The notes beneath the pieces are model-generated. The model made no database searches and was not told where the DNA came from. It saw only the letters and a list, made by a program, of their open reading frames with translations. This document shows, piece after piece, positions 9,281 through 20,624 of a stretch of DNA of 64,000 nucleotides. The stretch's first letter is position 1. The number at the start of each line of letters is the position of its first letter. A program made the position numbers and the translations under genes. The DNA is from Orobanche coerulescens. Taxonomy: Eukaryota > Streptophyta > Magnoliopsida > Lamiales > Orobanchaceae. The stretch spans positions 3,038,001 to 3,102,000 of the forward strand of contig CM065801.1 of the NCBI GenBank assembly GCA_033398695.1. The letters are read 5' to 3'.

Positions 9281-11955
9281 TGTAATACCCGGTTGAATTT
9301 CATTGATTTTTATTCAATATTAACCAGTCAGTAATTATCATTCAGTAAACTTCACTCATTATTAATCACTCATCATTCATGATTCTTTCATTGCGTTCAC
9401 TGTTGGTATGTTGTAATTGTATATCAGTTACCGATCGTCATTTCATCTCCGTTTATAGATCGAGACGGGAATATTATCATTTTCATCGGGATTGGTAGTC
9501 TTGTACTGGGAGTATCATTTTTGGCATGTGTTAGACCTGTTCACTTTCACATTCGTATGGTATGTCGGATCATTCATCAATCGTAGCGAGGAATCGGAAT
9601 TGTCGGATTTTCATCTTGTCCAGCAACGAGTTACGGCCATAAGAATGGTAAGTTACGGCCGTAACAGGTGTTCATTGGTTTCAGGCCATTATGGACGAAC
9701 GAGACTTACGGCCGTAAGGTTGAGGCATACGGCCGTAAGTTGAGCAGGTACGGCCGTAAGGCTTGACCGGTTACGGCCGTACGGGTCGAGCAGGGTGTCC
9801 GGGTGTTTTTGGCCGAAGGGCGAGTTACGGCCGTAAGAGGGGCAGGATACGTCCGTAAGGAGTGTTCGTGTTTTTCAGGATGTGTCGGACGAGAGGGACT
9901 TACGGCCGTAAGGGTTGCGGCATACGGCCGTAAGACGAGGAAGGTACGGCCGTAAGGCTTGGCCGGATACGGCCGTACGTTACAGGCGGGTGCCTAGCCA
10001 TTTTCGACGAAGGGGGCTTACGCCCGTAAGTTTGGTCGGATACGGCCGTATCATTCGAGTAACGCCCGTAAGGTGTGTGGGTACGGCCGTAAGGATGTCG
10101 GCAGATGTTTTAGACGAGGGCGAGTTACGCCCGTAAGTCAGGGCGGATACGGCCGTAAGGCTGTCGGCAGGTTTTTGGACAAAGCCGAGTTACGGCCGTA
10201 TGAGTTGGCCGGTTACGGCCGTAAGGCCGTTGACCTGGAATGTTACGGCCGTAAGAAGGCCGAGTTACGGCCGTAACTTCCGGCAGTTTATATATGTCTT
10301 GGACGGGACTTTTCCTCATTTTTCTCATTTCCTTCATCTTGTCCGAGAGAGAGAGCTTGAGGGAGATATTTTGTCATCATCAATCACTTGTGTGTTCGGA
10401 TTTCATCATCTTGATTCGTTGGGAAGCTTGGATAGTCGATTTAACACGTTTTCATCGGATCGAAGTGGTTGGATCTTCAAAGGTAATATTCTTCAACATC
10501 TTGGATTTCGATTTTGTATTGAGATATGTTGTTTTAGCCGTTAAAATCATGTTCTATGAAGTGATGTACGCATGATATGAATATGTATGATTATTCATTG
10601 GATTATTGAAGGATTATTCAAGAACACTTTGAATATTAAGTTGGATTTGGGGGTTTTCGATTAATTGTCGTTGTAATCACGATTTTGGATATTCATAACG
10701 GATTATTGATCGTATTGAAGATGTTTTGTTGGTTTGAAACACTTCTTGGGGATTTGATGTTGGTATTTTTGAAGTTGGTTATAAACAATCGAAGTTGGCC
10801 ACAAAGTGTTCGATATAATGCCCCAATGAACTTGGTTTAGTCGTTTTGACGCCTTGAGTTCGTTATAATCGTGTTTGATTCGTTTATTGAGCGGATTGTT
10901 GGTAATTGTGTTATTCAAGGTTGTTCGAGCGACCGACACTTCATTTAGGACGTTTGTTCGTGGAAGGACATTCTTCATCGGTATTGAGTAAGTTAATTCT
11001 TACTCAGTTAAAAGGATATTCATTTCCTTTCGTTGTTGTTCATTCATAATCATAATTCATTCATAAGGTACTAACCGTTTCAAAACTTGTAATTGTCACT
11101 TCATTACTTCATTCACGAGGAACGACGATTCCAATTATTTCATTGAGCTATCATTCATTTCACTGTCATTTCATCTCGGTGAGTCATTATTGATTTTGAT
11201 GTCACTTTTGGTTATATCGTGGCATTCCGGGTCGCACTGGCGTGCCGGTTGGTATGTGTAGGATTTTCATGTCGGGCACATTATAGTCGTGTGTTGGTTG
11301 GTGGCCTCACATTGGACTGTGCACACGAGTTGATGGCTTCGTGAGACTGATTAGGTACAGAACCACATGTGTATTCGATCGATACTCGTTGGTGGCTTGT
11401 GCACGGACACATTTCCATCCCGGACGTAGTGTGGCGCCATTCCTTTGAGCCGTACTGTTAGTTGATTCATATAGCATGTTTGATTGCGTATGTTTCGACA
11501 GGATATTTCATAACTTCAGATATAATCATGATTGTGTAGTTTCAACCCTTGAGGATTGTTGTTCTGTGTAACTGACCCCGGCTGGGGATTTTGTTTTTCA
11601 GGTCATGGCAAAGCAAAAGCACGGGAATAGCATGCTGACGTAGAGGAGTCCCAGTGATACTAGTAGGGGCCCCCGATCTTTCAGTTATTCATGTTGTTGT
11701 CCTTTACTTTCCGCTGCAGACTTTCATTTGGATACTCCGTTTCATTCAGTGTTGTGTATTTTATCTTCATATAAAATATACTAGTATTCGGTATTGTCCT
11801 GGTGTGTTGTACTTAAACTCCTCATCAGAGTATTTGGTAATATAATGTGGTTCGGTACTACAATTATATTATTTAATTCATCATTTTCATTCGCCTGGTG
11901 GGTCCCAGTCGGGGATTCACGGCACTGTAATATCCGCCTAGTTTGGGGTGTTACA
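9281..11955. mobile_element. Solo LTR, 2675 bp, Gypsy-type, with palindrome array
   Basis: Starts TGTAATACCCGGTTGAATTT, ends GTTTGGGGTGTTACA, and is flanked by TTGTG on both sides (9276-9280 and 11956-11960). It has no coding domain. It is clearly related to the LTR at 38158-40599: both ends and long middle blocks such as GGACACATTTCCATCC and GTGTGGCGCCATTCCTTTGA are shared. Long LTRs with TGTAATACCC/GGGTGTTACA ends suggest a chromovirus-type (Tekay/Del-like) Gypsy family, but no internal domain is left to confirm this. The segment 9631-10276 is an unusual phased palindrome array. Confidence 0.9.
9631..10276. repeat. Phased array of the 12-bp palindrome TTACGGCCGTAA
   Basis: About 22 copies of TTACGGCCGTAA or near variants occur in 646 bp. 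Starts within a group are 20-23 bp apart (for example 9706, 9728, 9749, 9771; 9900, 9923, 9945, 9968; 10018, 10040, 10060, 10081), with one 30-bp step. Groups of four and pairs are separated by about 42-54 bp, and a pair-plus-quartet block recurs at about 194 bp. Spacer sequence varies more than the motif. A multimeric protein-binding array within the LTR is an inference. Confidence 0.9.
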
Positions 11956-14863
11956 TTGTGCTTGTCTTGAAGATGATGGTTTTGAAGGTACTTGGGGTAA
12001 GGGTGCAATGAAAGTTACGAGAGGTCCCAAAACATTTTTTGTTGCCATTCGTAAACTGAACTTATATATTTTCTCCACTGTTAGTAACATTTCCGTAAAT
12101 GCAGTCCAAGGGGATAAAACTGAAATCTGGAATAAACGGTTAGGTCACATCAGTGGTAAAGGTCTTGAAATACTGCACAAAAATGGTTGTTTTGGAAATG
12201 ACAAAATATCTGACATGCCATTTTGTGATAACTGTGTGCACGGTAAACAACATCGTGCGAATTTTCCTCATACACCTTCCCCAAACCCCCTAGAAGTTCA
12301 AATGTGTTTGAATATTTATGCCGATGTGTGGGGGCCTGCTAGTGTCCCGACACATGGTGGGAATCGATATTTTCTGTCTGTGATTGATGATTATTCCAGG
12401 AAAGTCTTTGTGTTTCTTCTTAATAATAAATCTGATGTGTTTGACACGTTCAAAACGTGGAAAATTTCAATTGAAAATCAAACCGGTAAGAAAATTAAAA
12501 TTTTGAGAACTGATAACGGTTTGGAATTCTGCAACAATTTGTTTGAAACTTTGTGTGCGGAAAGTGGTATTCAAAGGCATAGGACAGCACCCTACACCCC
12601 CCAGCAAAACGGAATCGCTGAGCGCATGAACCGAACCCTCCTTGAAAGGGTAAGGTCTATGCTCGTCAGCTCCGGATTGTCAAAACGTTTCTGGGGTGAG
12701 GCTTTATCTACGGCTGTCTATATTATAAACAGATCTCCATCTGTCCCTTTGAATGGAAACTATCCAGAATCTGTGTGGACTGGTAATAATATTGATTTCT
12801 CAAATCTTCGTGTATTTGGGTGTGCTGCATATGTTCATCATAAACATGACAAACTAGAACCTAAATCGATAAGATGTGTGTTCTTAGGCTATCCAGAGGG
12901 AGTTAAAGGATTTAGGTTATGGCTTAAGGGCGAACCGGGGTTTAAGGTGCTAATTAGTAGGGATGTTATATTTAATGAAGATGAATTTCCTTGCCTTGAA
13001 CATCCTGCACCCGCACCCGCGCACATACCTAATTCAGAATCTGTTTCTAACTACCCTACTTTGAGCGATGTGGAGCCTGAAAATGATGAAATTTTGCATG
13101 CTGAAAATGAAAATCCCTCTAAAATACCGTTTGAAAATTCAAGTGATGAAATAATTGAGAATGTCGATGAAAGTGCTGATCTGTCTGATTATCAATTAAC
13201 TAGAGATAGGCCTAGAAAAGAGAATGTTAGGAGGCCTCACCACTTTAATGATTTTCATATGATGTCTCATGCTTCCAATGTGTTTGAATCATTGGATAAT
13301 AATGAACCTAAAAGCTACAAAGATGCTTTAAATTCTAAAAATGCTTCTGATTGGCTAAATGCTATGAATGATAAAATGAACTCTCTGCATGTTAACCAAA
13401 CTTGGACTCTTGTCCCAAAACCTGATCGTTGTTCTCTTGTGGACTGCAAGTGGTTATTCAAGGTCAAGAATGAAGTAGAAAATATCAGATTTAAAGCTAG
13501 GTTGGTTGCTAAAGGTTTCACTCAAAAGGAAGGAATTGATTATACTGAAATATTTGCTCCTGTTGTGAAATTCACCACTGTGCGTGTCATGCTTGCTTTA
13601 GTTGCTCACTTCAATTGGGAATTAAAACAAATGGATGTTAAAACAGCTTTTCTACATGGTGAATTGAATGAGAAAATTTATATGAGGCAGCCAGAAGGTT
13701 TTGTTGACTCTAATAAACCTGAACATGTATGCCTTCTTAAAAAGGCTCTTTATAGTTTGAAACAGTCTACAAGGCAATGGAACAAGAAATTTGACTCTTA
13801 TATGCTTTCTTTAAAAATTAAACGTAGTTCGTATGACCCTTGCCTTTATTTTAAAGATAACTCTACTGTTCCTATCTTCTTGCTTATCTATGTAGATGAC
13901 ATGTTACTTGTGAGCCCGTGCATGAAGTTGATTGATCATGTTAGATCGTGTCTTAGTGAACAATTCGACATGAAATACCTAAGAGATGCTCAAAGAATAT
14001 TAGGCATGACAATTATTAGAGATAGAAAAAACTGTTCCTTATTTCTAAACCAGTCATCCTACATTGAGAAAATACTTGAAAAATTTTCTATGACTGCTGC
14101 AAAACCTGCTTCTGTGCCTCTTGCTGCTCATTTTCTGTTAAGCAAAGATCAATCTCCTAAAACTAGTGAAGAAGAAAAATCAATGGAAAATGTTCCCTAG
14201 TCTAATGCTATAGGATCAGTCATGTATCTCATGGTTAGCACTAGGCCCGACATAGCCTATTCTGTTAGTTGCTTGAGTAGACACATGTCTAATCCTGGTA
14301 TCCCTCATTGGGAAGCCTTGAAATGGCTTCTTCGTTATTTGAAATCCTCTGTGGATGTTGGTATCAAGTTTTCTAAATCTGCTGATGGGGTTAAACTTGT
14401 TGGATATGTTGATTCTAACTTTGCAAATGATCGTGACAGTCGAAAATCTACCACCTCTTATGTATTTACACTTTGCGGCTCTTGCATTAGCTGGAAATCA
14501 CAGTTACAGAATGTTGTTGCCTTATCTACGACTGAATCTGAATATGTTGCTGCAACTGAGGCGTTTAAAGAAGCCATATGGCTAAAGGGTCTTTTATCTG
14601 AAATCGGTTTCCTAAAGGAAAAAGTCGTGGTATTTTCTGATAGCCAATCTGGAATTCAGTTATGCAAAAATCATGTCTTTCACGACCGCACTAAACATAT
14701 TGATGTTAAATTCCACTTTATTCGTGATATTGTTGAAAAGGGTGAAATTGAGCTTGGAAAAATTCCTTCACAATTTAACCCTACAGATATGGGCACCAAA
14801 TGCCTACCATTGGAGAAGTTCGTGTCCTGCACCGACATACTGAACTTGGGAACTCAAGACTAA
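11956..14863 (+). pseudogene. Copia Pol: integrase, reverse transcriptase, RNase H (broken)
   Basis: This is the remainder of the polyprotein. It shows the integrase zinc site (LGH...ILH...FCDNC), the catalytic core with D in YADVWGP, D in RTDNG and E in GIAERMNRT, and the integrase end with VFLGYPEG. The reverse transcriptase follows (ARLVAKGFTQKEGIDYTE, QMDVKTAFLHGELNEKIYMR, and the YVDDML catalytic box near 13890), then RNase H from about 14222 (SDSQSGIQLCKNHVFHDRTK, HIDVKFHFIRD). A single TAG at 14198-14200 separates RT from RNase H, and the frame continues unchanged after it. The 5' end was cut by the 9281 solo LTR. Lineage within Copia is uncertain. Confidence 0.93.
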
Positions 14864-15078
14864 CTCTTAGTATTTGCCTTCTTTGTGATGACCTTGCATT
14901 CTTAGTGATTGTCTCGCTATCTTTGTGATGGCCTTGTTGTCTTAGTGATTGCTGTTATTTTTCTTTGTGATTATCTGTACTTACTTTGTGTTTTTTGAGC
15001 GCAGGTGGTGTCCTACGGCGATGATGACCTCTGTCTCTATTGTGTGCCCCGATGACTCATTTGGCCCAGGTGGAGAAA
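14864..15078 (+). other. Copia 3' untranslated region and polypurine tract
   Basis: Contains three near-copies of a CTTTGTGATGNCCTTG...CTTAGTGATTG phrase. It ends with the purine run AGGTGGAGAAA (15068-15078) abutting the 3' LTR, as expected for the plus-strand primer. Confidence 0.7.
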
Positions 15079-15951
15079 TGTTGGGTTATGTGGGCCAAAA
15101 TGATTTCTTTATTGTGATGGCTCAAAAATAATTTCTCCTGCAGCCCACCCTTAAAGTGACCCGGCCCAAACCCTGGAAGCAGCCCAAACCCATCTTAAGA
15201 CTGGATTAATCTCATCCATTTGTTGGCCTCAATTAATCCTGTCCCTTGGATGTGTGTGACCCTTTATATAAGACCCCCCCCAAGAAACCCTACTCCTTCC
15301 CACCGCCTCCTTTTCTTTTCTTCTGCCCGTGTTGACTCTCTCTCTCTCATCTCTCCCGTCTGTTGCTATCTTCCCGATTTCTCCGCCATGGTTATCCCGG
15401 TTTCAGTTCTGATTTTTCCTCGGCTAACCCTACTCCGATATATCTATAAATACCATTTTCGGGAGAGTTGAAAATACACAACAAAAACGAGAAAAGAAAA
15501 AGCAACCTGTTTACTCTTTGATTTTTTTCTTCCTGTGAACGAAATTGAAGATCTGTGTGAAGGTTCTTGAGGCTTTTTACTTGCGGGTGGTGTTCTGGGA
15601 AGGTCTTTGGTTCGAATCTTTGTTGTGTGCTTCGGTTCTTCCTGAGGAGTAGCTTCCGGTCTGGTTGGGTCTCGTTTTGGTGCTGGTCGCGAGTCTTTTG
15701 TGTCCTGGACGTGGGTTTTGTTGAGACAGAGGACTGAGCCGTGTTGTTCTTCAACTAGTGACTCCACTTCCGAATCGTTTTCGATTCGTTTGGTTTGCGA
15801 TTTCTCTGCTCTTATTTAATTTCCAGTATTTTAATTCATTTAATTAGAAGTTGTGTAATCCATAATCCCTATCCCGAATTAATTTGTGTAATAGTTATAT
15901 TCGTTAGAATTATTGTAATAATTCATCACCCGATTCGGACCGATTCTCAAT
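15079..15951 (+). repeat. Copia 3' LTR, full length 873 bp
   Basis: Starts TGTTGGGTTATGTGGGCC and ends CGATTCTCAATA (CA changed to TA). TATA-type elements occur at 15263-15270 (TTTATATA) and about 15439-15452. It is about 9 times longer than the 5' LTR because that copy is deleted. ORFs on both strands inside it are spurious. Confidence 0.88.
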
Positions 15952-15956
15952 AATGT

Positions 15957-16210
15957 CATTGGAGATATGTAGGCGGCCAGCAGGGCCCTATCGGAAAACA
16001 TGCCGACAGGCGACCGCAAAAAAGAGAAATGATCGATCTCGGAAAAAAGTCTGGCATGCTGTTGGAAAAAAATTGCCTGTCTGTCGGAGGTTCGCGAGTT
16101 GTCAAAAAATATTGTCTGTAGTTGGAGGTCTGGTGGGCTGACGTCGGAGAACAAATTGGCGGGCAACCGATAAATAATTGTTTGATTGCGTTGCCATTTG
16201 TCATTTTAGA
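15957..16210. repeat. GC-cassette repeat, unit 5 (right side of the Copia insertion)
   Basis: Cassettes of the same type (GTAGGCGGCCAGCAGGGCC, CATGCCGACAGGCGACCG, GTCTGTCGGAGGTTCGCGAG) separated by A-runs. They continue the block interrupted by the Copia element at 6486. Confidence 0.6.
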
Positions 16211-17044
16211 AACAAATTAGAAGATTACTAGATGTTCTCTGGTGCGATGCACCACACAAAATATTCTCTTAATAGAAAATAATTTCTCGATCTATAAATT
16301 TGTTTTTGATGATCTTCGACATGAGTATCATATTAGCGTAATATTAATAAAAGACGTATTGAGTGTATTATGGGGTGTAATAAAAATCAAGAAAGAGTAC
16401 CACATTAGCGGAGTGTTAAGTCAATTAGTGTTCATTACATGAACAAATTTCCTGAACATACCGAAAAAGAAGTAGGAACAGATTTTGGGGACGAAAGTAG
16501 TATGTGATTAAGTCTTAATATATGTGTGTGTGCAGTGTATGTTTTATTATTTTTAGTTATTACAATAAATTAATATCATGATTTACTTTTTATGTAAGCA
16601 ATATGAGACTGAAATCTAATTTCATAAAAATGAGTTAATATTTTTTTGCATCAATTAATTTTACTGAAAATTAATATTCGTATTTTTCTATTATAATTTT
16701 TTTGTGCAATCGGTTATTATTGTAAATCCACCAAATTTATTATATTCATATGGATGTCTAGTTGAAAATTGCGAAACAAAAATTAATTTGATATATTTTC
16801 ATTAAAAAAAACTTGATATAAAAAATTATAAATATTTAAAATTTTAAGCTAAAAAAATAAAGGATTTTTTTTTATTGGTAGATGGGTATAAGTTGTGGAA
16901 TAAAACTCCCACAACACATATCTAGATTTTTTTTTTTTTTGTAGAAATTTAAGAATATATCTCTATGTATAATCTACATTTTGAAATCAAAAATCAAAAA
17001 ACTTAGAAAGTGACATGTGTCGCGTCTCTCTTTTAATAGAAGTA
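16211..17044. other. AT-rich intergenic, no gene recognised
   Basis: Short poly-T and poly-A runs and no ORF of interest. I see no clear element boundaries. Confidence 0.5.
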
Positions 17045-18119
17045 TAGATTTGTCATTTTAATTTAGTAATGTAAGAATTCTTTTAGAAGTTCAATAATAT
17101 TTTCGAACTTTTTATATTAATTTTATTACGAAGGGTATAATATCTTTTCATATGCACATTACGATGATTCTTTTAAAAGTTCAGAAATAATTTCGAATTT
17201 GTGATATTAAATTTATTACGCATGGCATAATGTCTTTTCATATGCACATTACGAAGATAAAAAAATATTATTATCCCTTATATTATAGAATAGAGATAAT
17301 CTGTGCCATAATATCACAGTGTTGGTGCCATGATTAAACTAAAATAATTGATTTACCATATTATTGCTAGAAAAAAAATATATTGGTTCCCGAAAATTTA
17401 TAGGCGGTCGAAGGGTCTGCCGTTAAAAATTGGGGGGAAAATGATTGAAGGATCGTCGGAAAGTATGCAGGCAGACCCCAAAAGAAAAAAGAAAGACCGA
17501 CTGACGGCCCTACCATTAAAGAAAAAAGAAATGGTAGGCCGCTGGAGGTCTACGAGCAACGACCCCGTCGAAAGACAGGTTCGTGTGCATATAATTAAGA
17601 AAGGGAAAAAAAGAACAAATTGACCGGCCGCCGGCGGTGGCCAACCGAAAAGAGACCCCATGGGAGAAACTAGTCGGCAGACCTGACGCTAAAAAAAAAG
17701 ATGGTCGGCCCCGTTGGAAAAAACTAGTCGACATGACTGGCGCTAAAAAAATAACCGATCATTGGAGGTCTGTCGACGACCGACGAACCTGAAATATCAA
17801 AAAAAACAAAATTGACCGGCCGTTGGAGGTCTAGCGATGGTCCCACTGGCCAAATTGGATGGCGGCCCCGCTAGCAAAACTGATCGGCGGCCTATAATTA
17901 AAAGAAGAAGGTCCGTCAGAGATCCTTCTCACAAAGAATTTTTTTAGATATGTTGTCCATTTTAATTTAATATTGTAAGAGTATTTTTTGAAATTTATTG
18001 TTGTTGAATATTTGATATTATTATTATTATTATATTCAATACGAAGAGAAGGGGAGAGATATAGTGGTCTGCTCGGGCGCACACTATGACGACCAAAAAA
18101 TACAAATGTCTCGTATATT
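17045..18119. repeat. GC-cassette repeat, unit 6, with cassette-less tail copies upstream
   Basis: At 17045-17287 the AT tail phrase (GGTATAATATCTTTTCATAT / GGCATAATGTCTTTTCATAT, then CACATTACGA) is duplicated without any GC cassettes. A full unit then begins near 17288 with ATAGAGATAATCTGTGCCAT, followed by about six cassettes (17400-17920), the TTGTTGTTGAATATTTGATA tail and the GGTCTGCTCGGGCGCACACT block. The cassette number therefore varies between units. ORFs in both directions across the cassettes have no recognisable product. Confidence 0.7.
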
Positions 18120-19160
18120 ATAAAACTACAGATAACACCTGCAATAATAGCACAATGAAGGTGTATAATTGAATTGAAATAATTAAATTATTAGATTACC
18201 TTGCTAGAAAAAAAATGTTGGTTCCCAAAATTCTATCGACGACCGACGGACCTGCCATAAAAAAAAGAACAAGGAACGTTGAAAAGCATGCCGAAAAACA
18301 AAAATAAAAAATGGTCGGCCGCCAAAAAACAGGTCGGGCGACCTGTCGTTAAGAGAAAATAAATAAATTGCCGGTCGTCGGAGGTCTATTGGCAACGGCC
18401 TTAACGAAAAGCAGGTCAGCAGGTCTCGCGTTAAAAAAAAAAGTTGGTCGGCCGTCGGAGACCTGGCATAAATAAAAATTATCGGCCATCGAAGGTCTGT
18501 CGGTAGCCGGGCGATGACCTGCCGGAAAGTAGGCCGGCGATTTGGAGTAAAAAACAAATTATTCGGCCGGCGGCAATGGCCCACCAGAGAGCGGGTTGGC
18601 GGTTCCGGTTAGAAAGAAAAAAATATTAGCAGGTCGTTGGAGGTCTGTCGACCGTCGTAAAGCAAGCCGACATGCCTGGCGTATAAAAAAATGATCGACC
18701 GACGCCGATGACCCGTCGAAAAATAGGCCGAATGTCTGACATTTTTTTTTTTTATAAACAAAGTCGCTGGAGATCCGTCGGAAAGCAGGTCGGTGAAGTG
18801 ACGTTTAATAATAAAAAAAATGACCGACAGACAGTTTGGCGTTAAATGCCAGCGGGTCTAGCGTAAAATAATAAATAAAAATATTGGCTTGCCATCGGGC
18901 GTCTGCCGGCAGCAGGCTGCGACTCTGCAGGAAAAACTGGTCGACGGAGGTTCGTCAAAGATCCCGTATTTTTTTAAGTTTGATTGTCCTTCTAATTTAA
19001 TTTAATATTGTAAATGTACTTTTTAAAAATTAATATTGTCCAATTTTTTGATATTATTATTATCTTAAATTTAAAATAAAGGTAAAATGAGAAGAGAAGA
19101 GAGGGAAACTAGTCTTTTCCACGTTAAACGATAAGAAAATACCATTTCTGTTTATGTTAT
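18120..19160. repeat. GC-cassette repeat, unit 7, expanded
   Basis: The largest unit. The leader near 18120-18220 is followed by at least nine cassettes to about 18960, each a GC-rich GGTCGGCCG/GTCTGCCGG/GGCCGGCG block of roughly 60-100 bp closed by an A-run. Then come the AT tail with TTGATATTATTATTATC and a decayed GGGAAACTAGTCTTTTCC block. Confidence 0.7.
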
Positions 19161-19230
19161 AGATTATAGATACCAACAATCATGATTTAGACACTGCTCG
19201 CCCCTATATATAACTTATAACTATGAGTGA

Positions 19231-19389
19231 TGCTATATGTACACATAAGTGTACACATATTTGTACATACATGCATCTTATCCATCTATTTAATGTGGGA
19301 TCCATTTATTTATTGTGGGACCACATTAAATAGATGGATGAAATGTATGTGTGTACGCATATGTGTACACATTATGTGTACATTTAGCA
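19231..19389. mobile_element. Fold-back MITE, 159 bp
   Basis: A near-complete palindrome. TGCTATATGTACACAT at the left is the inverse of ATGTGTACATTTAGCA at the right with one mismatch, and the arms continue inward through ATCCATCTATTTAATGTGGG and its inverse. Only about 20 bp separate the arms. No clear target duplication was seen. Confidence 0.8.
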
Positions 19390-20624
19390 GTTTTCTATAA
19401 CTATATAGAGAGGCTATTGGGAGGTGTTGGGCCAGGTCAGACTGACCAAGTTGACCTGGAAAATCTTAAACCTGATTAGCTTTTGTGTATTATATATTTA
19501 TCTCTATGTCTCTATTTAGCAAAATTAGTTGAAAAGTTAGCTGATAGTTGATTAGTTACATGATAGCTGGTTAAGTAGCTGATAAGCTAGCTGGTTAGGT
19601 AGTTGGTTAGGTAGCCGATAAGCTAGCTGATTTTAATGTAGGTGTTTAGCAAATTAGCTGATTAAGTAGCTGGTATTTTGTAAAATGACATTTAAGGGCA
19701 TTACTCTTATTTTTCTTTTCTTTTAAACTTTATCATCATATTATAGTCCATCTTTTTTTAAAAATAAAAGTACATTTTTTTCCTCTAATTATTCAAATAT
19801 ATTTCAATGTACTTTTCACCGCAACTTTACTAACGTCATTAAAAATCATCAGAAGTTGAAAGAAATATTTGGGAGTATTATAACTTAATAAGGAAAAAAT
19901 CGTTAACGGTTGTATAGTGCATGTGTCATTTTAAAGAGAGATTGATGTATTAATTATTATGCTGGTTGCGAACAAGTACACAATAACAAAATATATAATA
20001 AAGGTTCCAACAATATAAAATATAAGTGGCGATACAAAAATCATGACCTTTCACGTGGTCTACAAAAAGGAAAAGTAACTAAACTATATCATCACTTCAC
20101 CATATCAAAGTTACAATGTTGTCACGAATAATTAGTAAACGAAGGTTGGAACTTAATTTACCGTTGAGCGGTACTGAGAGATATTGCAGAGCAGCGGCGA
20201 CAGAGAGAATAGATGATAGAAAGCAACTGGTGGTTTTTTTTTCTAATTTAGGACAGGGATATTTTGGGACTGGAAAATATAAAAGGAGTTTTTTTTAAAA
20301 AAAAAAAGCTAACTTGGTTGAAACCAATTATTTGAAAAGCCTATCTAATTTAAGTTAAGTTGCTCACGTAATGCCTTTTTTACCAAAAATCAAAGAAGAC
20401 TCGAAATTTGAAAAACTAGTGCTAGCCTATATCTGAATCTCTTTTAGACAAGCAATAACATTTTGATACTTACTTAAATAATTTAATTACATATGCTCCA
20501 CTAATTTGACTTTTTGCTGAAAAAGTCATTTATATCCCTAAATAAATTATTGATTTTGCCGGAGACCAAAGGGTCCTATTGATCTTCCTCCTTCAGAAAT
20601 AAAAAAATAAAAAAATAGTTTGAC
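19390..20624. other. Intergenic with a probable decayed non-autonomous element
   Basis: Positions 19530-19670 carry a cluster of AGCTGAT/TAGCTGGTTA words, and 20290-20370 carry inverse-looking AGCTAACTTGGTTGAAA and AAAAGCCTATCTAATTTAAG. This resembles the two ends of a hAT-type non-autonomous element, but borders and target duplication could not be read. The 60-aa ORF at 20116 is not convincing. Confidence 0.35.

Larger units (their letters stand above)
6487..15951 (+). mobile_element. Ty1/copia LTR retrotransposon, defective, with two nested solo LTRs
   Basis: A full-length but dead Copia element. The order gag, protease, integrase, reverse transcriptase, RNase H on the + strand defines Copia. 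It is bounded by a 5' LTR (6487-6581) and a 3' LTR (15079-15951). The flanks are ATGAC (6482-6486) and ATGTC (15952-15956), a 5-bp target duplication with one change. Two solo LTRs (7986-9069 and 9281-11955) interrupt the protease region. Without them and their duplications the element would be about 5.7 kb. It is inactivated by the lost 5' LTR promoter region, a stop right after the first ATG, stops in the protease region and before RNase H, and the insertions. Confidence 0.93.

Noticed and set aside
9631..10276. Regularly spaced short repeats resembling a CRISPR array
   Set aside because: The unit is a 12-bp palindrome with about 10-bp spacers inside a plant LTR, with no cas genes and a eukaryotic context.
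15392..15767. Two overlapping 107-120 aa minus-strand ORFs
   Set aside because: They lie wholly in the Copia 3' LTR, in antisense, with no recognisable domain.
17348..18584. ORFs of 72-126 aa across the GC cassettes
   Set aside because: They follow repeat composition on both strands; no conserved protein pattern between units.
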